Shown here: positions 53,977 through 60,904 of the stretch, piece after piece
Position numbering within the stretch: position 1 is the stretch's first letter
Layout: every line of letters starts with the position of its first letter
Assembly: GCF_026130175.1 (NCBI RefSeq)
Contig: NZ_JAIGNI010000153.1
Span: 1 to 60,904, forward strand
Length of the DNA stretch: 60,904 nt
From: Lyngbya sp. CCAP 1446/10
GTDB taxonomy: Bacteria > Cyanobacteriota > Cyanobacteriia > Cyanobacteriales > Microcoleaceae
Direction of reading: 5' to 3'
Notes under the pieces: generated by a model
Databases searched by the model: none
What the model was told of the DNA's origin: nothing
Seen by the model: the letters and a program-made list of their open reading frames with translations, nothing else
Made by a program: the position numbers and the translations under genes

Positions 53977-54867
53977 TTAACTCCGCCGAATATTGAAACA
54001 GCACCAATCTTGGCGCTTCCACAGAGTAGCGACAATCCAGCCATGCTGTTCGAGAGTGTCAGCAATTGGTTTAGCTTGATCGAGCAAAATCCCGCTAAGA
54101 ACTGCCCAAGTAGTTGGCTTGCTAATGGCTGTGAACTGCGGTATTAAATCTATGATTACTTCTGCTAAAATATTGCACATCAAACCGTCGATCGGGCCGC
54201 CAGTCATTTCGATCAGCCGATCGATAGTTCCGAGCTCTGCAACCAACTGCTGTGGGTTAATGCGGTTGAGTTGTCGGTTGCTGATTGTCGATCGCACTGC
54301 CAAAGGATCTGTATCTAAAGCATAAACCTTTGTTGCACCCAGCAACACCGCGCCGATCGACAAAATACCCGATCCGCAGCCGATATCAGCAACTACATAT
54401 TCTTTGTCGTCAAAACCGAGGCGCATTTCCAGCGACTCCAAACACAGTTGAGTCGTAGCGTGAGCACCCGTACCGAAAGCGACACCGGGATCTAAACGCA
54501 AGATTAGGCGATCGGTATCAGTTGGTGGAGGCAGCCAAGCCGGATTAATTAAAAAGCGATCGCCCACTTCTTGAGGCTGCCAATGCTGCTTCCAAGTGCT
54601 GCCCCAGTCTTCATCTTCAATCAAATCCCACTGCATCGCAGGCAAGGGCAAACCTGCGCACAAAGCATCTTGGCGCAGCCACAAAGACAGGGCCGCCAAA
54701 TCCAGCAATCCGGCCTGTTCTTCGGGCAAATAAGCCGACATCAGGCAGGAATTGCTTTTAATCTGAGTGGCCGTTCCCCGACAGTTAAACCGTTCCAGAC
54801 GCCAAAAGATGATATCTTCCAGCGCCGGATCGCAAATAATTCTAATTTCCCACCAGCTATGTGCCAT
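53977..54867 (-). CDS. prmA: PrmA, ribosomal protein L11 methyltransferase
   Basis: PrmA trimethylates ribosomal protein L11. The 296-aa protein has an N-terminal substrate-recognition domain (about 1-90), a linker [24 protein letters not shown], and a Rossmann core with [43 protein letters not shown] and [11 protein letters not shown]. The gene is followed by the STRR-like AATGACCAATTCCC repeat. Confidence 0.93.
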   Translation of the reverse strand: MAHSWWEIRIICDPALEDIIFWRLERFNCRGTATQIKSNSCLMSAYLPEEQAGLLDLAALSLWLRQDALCAGLPLPAMQWDLIEDEDWGSTWKQHWQPQEVGDRFLINPAWLPPPTDTDRLILRLDPGVAFGTGAHATTQLCLESLEMRLGFDDKEYVVADIGCGSGILSIGAVLLGATKVYALDTDPLAVRSTISNRQLNRINPQQLVAELGTIDRLIEMTGGPIDGLMCNILAEVIIDLIPQFTAISKPTTWAVLSGILLDQAKPIADTLEQHGWIVATLWKRQDWCCFNIRRS

Positions 54868-55242
54868 GACTATTTTAGATTTTAGATTTTAGATTGGCCC
54901 GTCAGGAACTGGAGCAGGGGGAACTGGGGAGTTAGGAATGAGGATGGACTAATATAAAAATTCCAGCTTTCTTGCCAATTAACAATGACCAATCACCCAT
55001 TAATAATTATCAGTCCTTGCATCTCAAATCTCAGCTCCAAAATCCTTCAAATAGTTACTGTTTAACGATTTTAGATTTGAGATTGGTATCACCTAAAATC
55101 TCAAATCCTTTAAAGATTTACCATCTAACGATTTGAGATTTTAGATTTGAGATTGGCATCACCTAAAATCTCAAATCTTTTAAAGATTTACCATCTAACG
55201 ATTTGAGATTTTAGATTAGCAGAACCTAAAATCTACAATCCT
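54868..55242. repeat. 70-bp tandem repeat at the serA 3' side
   Basis: About 375 bp without a gene. A 70-bp unit (GATTGGTATCACCTAAAATC..., TTTAAAGATTTACCATCTAA..., GATTTGAGATTTTAGATT) occurs at 55081 and 55151. A partial third copy from 55220 merges with the serA stop region, and an older remnant is near 55020. Palindromic segments (AAATCTCAAAT / ATTTGAGATTT) lie in every unit. The rest contains nothing recognisable. Confidence 0.8.
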
Positions 55243-56826
55243 TTAAAGATTCACGGTGTAAGCATCCCGAATCCCCGGAACTTTGAGGATCTCGGCCAAT
55301 ATGCCCTCTGGTAGAGGGTCATCAAGGCTCAAAACCATCACCGCATCGCCTCGCACGATTTTACGGCCTACTTGCATACTGGCAATATTGACATTAAAAC
55401 TGCCCAATTGGGAACCAATCTTGCCAATAATCCCCGGCATATCGCGGTGCAGGGTAAACAGCATATGGTGAGTCGGGGAAACGTTGACTGGGAAATCGTC
55501 AACACTGGTAATCCGAATTTCGCTTTCGCCGAGCACTGCACCTGTGACTGTGTGTTCGCCCAGAGTTCCCTTGGCCGAGAGGCGCAGAGAGCCTGTGTAG
55601 TCGCGAATTGAGGCGTCTCTGGTTTCGACGACGCGAATTCCGCGTTCTTTGGCTTCAATGCTGGCGTTGACGTAGTTAACGCGCTCTCGTAGGGCTTGGG
55701 AGAGCAGGCCTTTGAGGGAGGCAACGACTACGGGCTGGCTTTGGTTGTTGGCCAATTCGCCTTGTAGTTGAACGTTGAGGTAATCGACTCGGCCTCCGGC
55801 TAGCTGGCTGACGAGGTTGCCTAGGGTTTCGGCTAGTTGCAGGTAGGGTTTGAGTTTTTCGATCGAGTCTGGGTAAATTCCTGGGATGTTAACAGCCGAT
55901 CGCGCCGGCAGCCCCAACAGGACATCGCGAATTTGTTCAGCAACATCGATCGCCACATTCACCTGAGCTTCAGCCGTGGAAGCTCCCAAGTGGGGCGTCA
56001 GCACGATGTTCTGGCCGACAGTCCGCAGCGGAGAATCAGCTTCCAGCGGCTCATGTTCGTAAACATCGATCGCTGCACCGGCGATCTGGCCTGATTTAAT
56101 AGCTTCTGCCAGGGCTGCTTCGTCGATGATGCCACCTCTAGCGCAATTAATGATGCGGGCCGTGGGCTTCATCTTCGACAGCACCTCAGCGTTAATTAAG
56201 TGCAGGGTTTCCGGCGTTTTGGGGATGTGCAGGGTGATGTAGTCGGATTCGCGCATCAGCAGTTCGAGTTCTACCAAGCGACAGCCCAACTGTTCGGCTC
56301 TTTCGGTGGAGATGAAGGGATCGTAAGCGAGCAGTTTCATGCCCATTGCTTTGGCTGCGGCGGCTAGATGGGAGCCGATTTTGCCCAAACCGACGATACC
56401 GAGGGTTTTTTTGTAAACTTCTACGCCGATGAAGCGGTTGCGTTCCCATTTACCGCTTTTGACGGAGGCGTTGGCTTCGGGGATGTGGCGAGACATGGAA
56501 AGCATCATGGCGATCGCGTGTTCGGCTGCTGCGATCGTGTTGCCTTCGGGGGAGTTGACGACTACAATTCCTTTGCGGGTAGCGGCGGGTACATCTACAT
56601 TATCTACGCCGACTCCGGCTCTACCGATGATTTTGAGTAGATTTCCGGCTTCAATGATTTCTTTGGTAACTTGGGTGCCAGAACGGATCATTAAAGCGTC
56701 GTAATCTGGAATAATTTTAACCAGCTCTTCGGCTGAAAGTCCTGTGTTTACGTCAACTTGCGCGACTTGGGAGAGGATGTCAATTCCGGCTTGGTCGATC
56801 GGATCGGATACTAGAACTTTAGGCAT
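55243..56826 (-). CDS. serA: SerA, D-3-phosphoglycerate dehydrogenase
   Basis: SerA starts serine synthesis by oxidising 3-phosphoglycerate. The protein of 527 aa has an N-terminal substrate-binding domain, a Rossmann domain with LGIVGLGKIGSHLAAAAKAMG, catalytic RGGIIDE and HLGASTAEAQ, an intervening domain (about 320-450) and a C-terminal ACT domain (LFTLHRDMPGIIGKIGSQLGSFNVNIASMQVGR). ATG 56826 is chosen; the frame could start at TTG 56835. The 3' end overlaps the third copy of a 70-bp tandem repeat. Confidence 0.94.
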   Translation of the reverse strand: MPKVLVSDPIDQAGIDILSQVAQVDVNTGLSAEELVKIIPDYDALMIRSGTQVTKEIIEAGNLLKIIGRAGVGVDNVDVPAATRKGIVVVNSPEGNTIAAAEHAIAMMLSMSRHIPEANASVKSGKWERNRFIGVEVYKKTLGIVGLGKIGSHLAAAAKAMGMKLLAYDPFISTERAEQLGCRLVELELLMRESDYITLHIPKTPETLHLINAEVLSKMKPTARIINCARGGIIDEAALAEAIKSGQIAGAAIDVYEHEPLEADSPLRTVGQNIVLTPHLGASTAEAQVNVAIDVAEQIRDVLLGLPARSAVNIPGIYPDSIEKLKPYLQLAETLGNLVSQLAGGRVDYLNVQLQGELANNQSQPVVVASLKGLLSQALRERVNYVNASIEAKERGIRVVETRDASIRDYTGSLRLSAKGTLGEHTVTGAVLGESEIRITSVDDFPVNVSPTHHMLFTLHRDMPGIIGKIGSQLGSFNVNIASMQVGRKIVRGDAVMVLSLDDPLPEGILAEILKVPGIRDAYTVNL

Positions 56827-57067
56827 AGCAAGCAATTGAGTGCAATAGTTAAAAATAGGCCGAGCATTGGCGAACTCACAGTTGAGACTTAGACTTAGAG
56901 CAGTATCTAACAGCTCAGCTCAAGCTTGCCTTTGTGCAGTCTGAATTGTATCTGTATTCGGTCAAGGTCGGCCGTTTTTGCTGGAAATATTTTAGCTGTG
57001 CGGGCGATCGAATGCGAGCGATCGTCTTAAAAACGCCCAATTGCTTAGCTAGCAAGTCTTTTCAGGG

Positions 57068-57073
57068 TATAAT
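57068..57073 (+). promoter_or_regulatory. -10 element before the glycine-rich membrane protein gene
   Basis: TATAAT lies about 43 bp before the chosen start codon at 57116. No -35 is clear. The upstream 100 bp contain two HIP1-like GCGATCG motifs. Confidence 0.45.
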
Positions 57074-57115
57074 AAATTTTGGGTATTGAAACCTAAGTAT
57101 CAGGAATTGTTTCTA

Positions 57116-57622
57116 ATGAATTATCTTATCGCTGTACTGCCCGATCGAATGCAAGCCGAAGCTGCCTATTGTGCCCTCGAAAAAGCAGGCTTACCCATGA
57201 ACCAAGTGAGCATTTTGGGCCGAGGCTACAAAACGGCTGATGAATTTGGCTTAATCGACCCCAACCAGCAAGCGAAAAAACAAGCAAAACTCATGGCTGT
57301 TTGGCTGATACCGTTTGGCTTTATTGCCGGGGTTACTTTCAGCTTGATGACTGAGTTGAAAACCTTTGCATGGGCGGGCGAAATTGGCGATCATGCGATC
57401 GGCGGAGTCCTAGGTGCGATCGCCGCCGGGATGGGCAGCGTTTTTGTCGGCGGTGCCGGAGGAATGGCTTTTGGTAGTGGCGATGCTTTGCCCTACCGCA
57501 ACCGTTTGAATGCCGGCAAATTTTTGATTGCAGTTAAAGGTAATGACGATTTAACCAATCAAGCTGCTAATATTTTGCAGCAATTTGAACCAGAAAATAT
57601 GCAAGGTTATATAGAGAGTTAA
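57116..57622 (+). CDS. Glycine-rich membrane protein, unknown
   Basis: A 168-aa protein that begins MNYLIAVLPDRMQAEAAYCALEKAG, with a ferredoxin-like fold pattern in the first 50 residues. One membrane helix follows (LIPFGFIAGVTFSLM), then a Gly-rich hydrophobic hairpin (GGVLGAIAAGMGSVFVGGAGGMAFG) and a closing strand-helix pair (LIAVKGNDDLTNQAANILQQFEP). ATG 57116 follows an AGGAA motif. The frame upstream can only start at TTG 57086. The layout resembles general stress 17M-like proteins. The function is unknown. Confidence 0.65.
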   Translation: MNYLIAVLPDRMQAEAAYCALEKAGLPMNQVSILGRGYKTADEFGLIDPNQQAKKQAKLMAVWLIPFGFIAGVTFSLMTELKTFAWAGEIGDHAIGGVLGAIAAGMGSVFVGGAGGMAFGSGDALPYRNRLNAGKFLIAVKGNDDLTNQAANILQQFEPENMQGYIES

Positions 57623-57756
57623 TGGGAGCGTCTCATTTTTGTAAAAAGCATTTTTTTCTTTGAGTGCTGTCACCGCTCACAAAGAGTTTATTTCTACTGC
57701 GGGCTGTCACATTGGCAACAAAGTTATTGACTGAAGTGGAGACAAAAAAAAGAGAG

Positions 57757-57790
57757 AACGGTGGCTTTCAGAAAAACTAGAGCCACCGTT
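57757..57790 (-). terminator. Hairpin with T-run on minus strand
   Basis: AACGGTGGCT pairs perfectly with AGCCACCGTT over a 14-nt loop. On the minus strand CTCTC and eight T follow, as for an intrinsic terminator. No gene is seen upstream on that strand before the IS1 copy, so the element may be left from an earlier arrangement. Confidence 0.55.
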
Positions 57791-57891
57791 AGGGAGAGAA
57801 TGAGGGTGCAAAATAAAACCCATCCAATCCCGTCAGGAACAGTGAACGATTAAAGGAATTTCGTCAAGCAGCATACAAGTTATTAGTGCTC

Positions 57892-58759
57892 GCTCTCCGG
57901 TAGTGCCATGAAGGAAAGGATAGAGTAAACTTAAGCTACTATTAGAGAGAAGTGTTTGCCATTAGTGATATGACAGTAGAAATTAATTCTTGCCCCAATT
58001 GTGGCTCAGAAAAAATTAGTCGTAACGGTCAGACTCGGCATGGTAAACAAAACTACAAATGTCGAGAATGTGGTCGTCAATTTGTTCAGAATCCCGCGTG
58101 GAAACCTATTACGAAAGAACAACAGGAGTTAATGCAGCGGATGCTACTTGAACGTATTTCTCAGGCCGGGATTGCCCGGGTATTACAAGTGTCAGAAGAT
58201 ACAGTACAGCGCTACGTAAATGCCCAAGCTCTTGTTATTGAGAAGCAAGTTGAGGTGAGTGCCAAGCCAAAAAAGCGCCTGAATGTTCAGATGGATGAGC
58301 TATGGTCGTTTGTTGATAATAAAGGAAATCAGCAATGGGTATGGCTTGCATTGGATGCCGAGACTAGGGAAATTGTTGGTGTACATATTGGGGATCGTAG
58401 TGCGGTATCAGCTCAGGCGTTATGGAATTCAATGCCACCAGTTTACCGTCAATGTGCAGTAATTTATACTGATCATTGGAGTGCTTATGATTCTGTATTG
58501 TAAGCGTAAACGTCATTATAGTGTAGACAAAGATAGTGGTTTTACTAGCTATATCGAGCGCTTTAACTGCACTATTCGACAACGAGTATCTCGGTTAGTA
58601 AGAAAGAGCTTAGCCTTCTCTAAAAAATTAGAAAATCATATTGCTGCTATTTGGCGCTTTGTGCATCATTATAATGCTAATTTACAACTCTAGATGCCTG
58701 TTTTAATTTGAATCCGGTTTTATTCTCCGATCCTTTCCTTCAGGGCACTACCGCTCTCC
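57892..58759 (+). mobile_element. IS1-family insertion sequence with target duplication
   Basis: Inverted repeats GGTAGTGCCATGAAGGAAAG at 57899 and its complement ending at 58752 (GGTAGTGCCCTGAAGGAAAG in reverse) bound an 854-bp element. The target sequence GCTCTCC is duplicated at 57892-57898 and 58753-58759. The element carries one transposase gene, which is broken by a frameshift near 58500. Confidence 0.9.
57961..58693 (+). pseudogene. IS1-family transposase, frameshifted
   Basis: The first part (start 57952 or ATG 57970; to 58503) has the N-terminal zinc ribbon CPNCGS...CREC, a helix-turn-helix (QAGIARVLQVSEDTVQRYV) and the nuclease Asp residues in MDELWSFVDN and YTDHWSAYDS. The second part (from about 58500 to 58693) resumes in another frame with KRHYSVDKDSGFTSYIERFN, which has the catalytic Glu. 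The break is a net +1 change after DSVL. Canonical IS1 frameshifting joins insA and insB much earlier, so this is a mutation and not programmed. Confidence 0.85.
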
Positions 58760-58874
58760 TATGCAAAATTCGAGTTCATGGATGCACTAATGACCACCAG
58801 GAATGCGCCATCCACCCATGTATCAGCGAAATCACTGCACAAATTGAGATGGTGATAATATCGGCGTTGCTGAA

Positions 58875-59033
58875 TCAAGGTATGGATACCCCGGTCATGG
58901 GGATATCATCAAATTTTAAGTAATGTATTAATAACTTAATAGAATGTTTGAGCATTTTCTCGCACTTAGAATAACAAAGAGTCTTGCGATGTAGTCTAGC
59001 CAAATAATGTCTTAGTCTTGTATTTTCTCCTTG
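58875..59033 (-). pseudogene. 3' fragment of a second IS1-family transposase
   Basis: Directly beyond the intron 3' end the minus strand reads NQGENTRLRHYLARLHRKTL, CYSKCEKMLKHSIKLLIHYL and KFDDIP, ending at TGA 58875-58877. This is the C-terminal part of an IS1 InsB-type protein. It is the 3' exon of the group II intron. Its 5' exon is not present in the window. Confidence 0.75.
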
Positions 59034-59052
59034 GTTGAGTCGATGCGGGGTA

Positions 59053-60682
59053 TTATCCCCGGCACCTCTCAGTTAGATCCGGACGTGCTGGTTTCCCCGC
59101 ATCCGGCTCCCGATGTTCTTGGCTTGTGCCTTTGCTCATGTGGATATAATCGTGGCAGCTTTCGTGAACCGCTAGAAGGTTGTTTATTTTCGAGTTACTA
59201 TGGTTTCCATCTACATGATGCAGATGTACCTTTTCATCGCCTAGCATTTTTAGGCCACATTTTCCACATTTATGGTTTTGCCGTTTTAAAGCTTTAGAGG
59301 TATTGCCGTTATAGAGTTTGCTGTTGCGCTCGCTCCAGTAGGCTATATCTCCGTCGTAAGGTGATTTCTCCCCTTTGACGTTGACAAATTTGCTTTCGGA
59401 GTAAGGAACCGATGGGAATGCTTGATCAAGCAGTTTCTTGCTGGTGTAGCGAGATTGTTTCGATTCCTTATTAAATACCTTGAAAGCTCTTGTTTCGATG
59501 TGGTATAGCGAGTTGCGCGAGCCGTCCATCTTGCAATAGCGGTGGTAATTTCTCCAACCTCTGACTACAGGGGCTAATTTCTCAGCCTTGACCGTAGCAC
59601 CATAATTCGAGTTGTTGACGATGTGTTTTACCTTCTGACGGAAGGCTTTAAAATTGTCCGCTGATGGGACGCATCTAAATTTTCCGTTATTTTGCACTTT
59701 GAAATGCCAACCAAGGAAGTCAAATCCATCTGTCGTAGCCGTTAGCTGAGTTTTATTTTCACTAACTTTCATCCCACGTTCTGCCAGAAATTTGCTGACT
59801 CGATCAAGTATTCCCGTTGCATCATCTTTAGGCTTGAGGATGATTATCATATCGTCCGCGTAGCGAACTGATTGGTGTATATCCTCAATTCCGTTGAGCA
59901 CGATATTGGCTAGTAATGGACTTACCACACCCCCTTGCGGGGTCCCTTGTTCTGGAAATTCTGGGTTGACTCCTGTTTTTAGACAACGGAATATTCCGGT
60001 CTTAATGCCCTTTGGGGCGATGAGTCGTTCCATGATGCTCGCGCGTGCTTATCCTGTCGAAGCATTTTTCGATGTCGAGTTCTATAACTCGTTTCTCTAT
60101 TCCGTTGCTCATGGAGCGTAGATTATGGAACAGAACTTTCTGCGCGTCGTGCGCCGACCTTCCTGTTCTGAACCCATAACTCCGGGCGTGGAAAGTTGCT
60201 TCGTGCGCTGGCTCTAGCGCGTACTTTGCGAGGCATTGCCACGCTCTGTCTGCAATAGTAGGTATCTTAAGGAGGCGGGTACTCCCATCCTTTTTGGGGA
60301 TTGGTATTGAACGTAACTTCTGGTGTTTCCAGTTGTTACTTTTGGCTCTGAGTTCTTCACTCAGTGCGAACCTTTCCTCAAATGTGAGTGAGGCTTTGAC
60401 ATCGATTCCCGCAGTTTTTTTGCCAGCATTTAGTTGAGTTACTTGACGTATTGCCAACATCCTTGCAGCCGTGGATTTCAGAATTAGCTTTTGAAGGGAC
60501 TTTGCTTTCTGCTTGTCTCCAACTTGAATCGCTTTATACACTCGCTTTTGAAGGCGGAATAAATCACGGCGGAATTTCTTCCACGGTAACGTTTTCCAAG
60601 ATTCACTAACATTTCTGTTGTGTCTAATCATGCTCTGCTCTAGTTTATGTACTCTGAACACCTTGCAGCAATTACGCTGCAT
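59053..60682 (-). pseudogene. Group II intron RT-maturase with HNH domain, frameshifted
   Basis: The first fragment (60682 to about 60040) has the RT N-terminal part: SLTFEERFALSEEL, KLRSIPIPKKDGSTRLLKIP, ARSYGFRTGRSAHDAQ and VIELDIEKCFDRIS. There the frame shifts by one base (an extra CG-run base near 60040), giving a false end STREHHG. The second fragment (60033-59053) continues with PQGGVVSPLLANIVLNG, SVRYADDMIIIL (catalytic YADD), maturase domain X and a C-terminal HNH motif (CGKCGLKMLGDEKVHLHHVDG...HESCHDYIH). The two pieces together match one intron-encoded protein of about 550 aa. Confidence 0.85.
59076..59109 (-). ncRNA. Group II intron domain V
   Basis: A 34-nt hairpin on the minus strand, GAGCCGGATGCGGGGAAACC followed by AGCACGTCCGGATC. 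It has the AGC catalytic triad, a GAAA-type loop and a CG bulge. This matches the bacterial domain V consensus and proves the group II nature of the element. Confidence 0.9.
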
Positions 60683-60799
60683 CCTACCCGGACTGAGGGG
60701 ATTCTGCTGCTCGTCTAGCCTACTATAGCAATCCTAAATCATTATCTACACTTATTATGATATAATTATATGCAATGATTGATTGTGACAATAAAAAAA

Positions 60800-60904
60800 A
60801 TGAATAACTTACAAATGCCACAGAAAGATATGGAAAAAGAAAGAGCGGCGTTAGAATCTTTCATCAAAAGCGATCGAACTGTAAGAGAACTCAAGCGATC
60901 AATA
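60800..60904 (+). CDS. N-terminus of a transposase, runs off window
   Basis: ATG 60800 opens 35 codons to the window edge: MNNLQMPQKDMEKERAALES then FIKSDRTVRELKRSI. The ELKRA-type start is typical of the winged-helix N-terminus of IS630-like transposases. TACTATAGCAATCCTAAAT at about 60720 may be the left inverted repeat of this element, which would have cut off the intron 5' part. Confidence 0.5.
   Translation, partial: MNNLQMPQKDMEKERAALESFIKSDRTVRELKRSI

Larger units (their letters stand above)
59034..60715 (-). mobile_element. Group II intron, 5' truncated
   Basis: On the minus strand an RT-maturase ORF is followed by domain V (59076-59109) and domain VI, ending near 59034 with CTCAAC before the IS1 exon. 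Only about 80 nt precede the ORF start within the element, where a full intron has 500 nt or more of domains I-III. The 5' part is therefore missing or was displaced by the transposase DNA that begins around 60720. Such 5' truncation is common after incomplete retrohoming. Confidence 0.75.

Noticed and set aside
57952..58693. Programmed frameshift in the IS1 copy
   Set aside because: Canonical IS1 shifts between insA and insB near the 5' third. Here zinc ribbon, HTH and two Asp are in one frame, and the break near 58500 has no slippery heptamer and needs a net +1 change, so it is a mutation.

Overview
The window looks like the chromosome of a filamentous, non-marine cyanobacterium of the Microcoleus/Oscillatoria kind. 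The reasons are abundant HIP1 octamers (GCGATCGC), cyanobacteria-specific genes (pipX, ycf66, DUF3119/DUF3086, the photosystem II S4 protein, the natFGH-bgtA type amino-acid transporter) and many intergenic heptanucleotide tandem repeats (STRRs). The genus is an inference; no marker gene fixes it. Layout: (1) 1-3.6 kb is accessory DNA: a 3'-truncated IS630-type transposase; a small ribbon-helix-helix-like gene preceded by an array of GTAACATAC boxes and followed, in the -1 frame, by a coiled-coil ORF; then a solo TnpB element. (2) 3.6-12.5 kb is tRNA-Gly, uvrC and a four-gene amino-acid ABC transporter whose operon is split by two small unknown genes. (3) 12.8-20 kb carries a 1609-aa hybrid histidine kinase, a fasciclin protein and a probable orphan polymorphic-toxin/immunity pair with a decayed second immunity copy. 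(4) 20-31.5 kb is core: mlaE-DUF3119-DUF3086, plsY, then a minus-strand run proC, sepF, pipY, pipX, acpS, ecfT, der, followed by a nucleoside transporter. (5) 31.7-41.4 kb holds an acireductone dioxygenase, a CBS-HEPN protein, and an ECF sigma/ChrR-like anti-sigma pair facing a DUF4331-TPR-NicO transporter group. (6) 41.7-57.6 kb has ycf66, cobQ, a ferredoxin, a ferredoxin-adenylate cyclase fusion, a small HD hydrolase, fabG, trxA, prmA and serA among conserved unknowns. (7) 57.9 kb to the end is a pile of mobile DNA: a frameshifted IS1 with target duplication, a second IS1 remnant carrying a 5'-truncated group II intron with a broken RT-HNH ORF, and the start of another transposase. The most unusual signal is at 1457-1503. 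An in-frame GGGAAAA heptamer is followed after 5 nt by a perfect 11-bp hairpin that contains the stop codon, and the -1 frame stays open for 123 codons of coiled coil. This is the layout of a programmed -1 ribosomal frameshift that would make two forms of a DNA-binding protein from a gene whose own upstream DNA carries arrayed binding-site-like boxes. Other leads are the toxin/immunity pair, the CBS-HEPN protein, the ferredoxin-cyclase fusion, and palindromic MITEs whose loops are heptamer repeats. All functional statements come from reading the sequence; no database search was possible.
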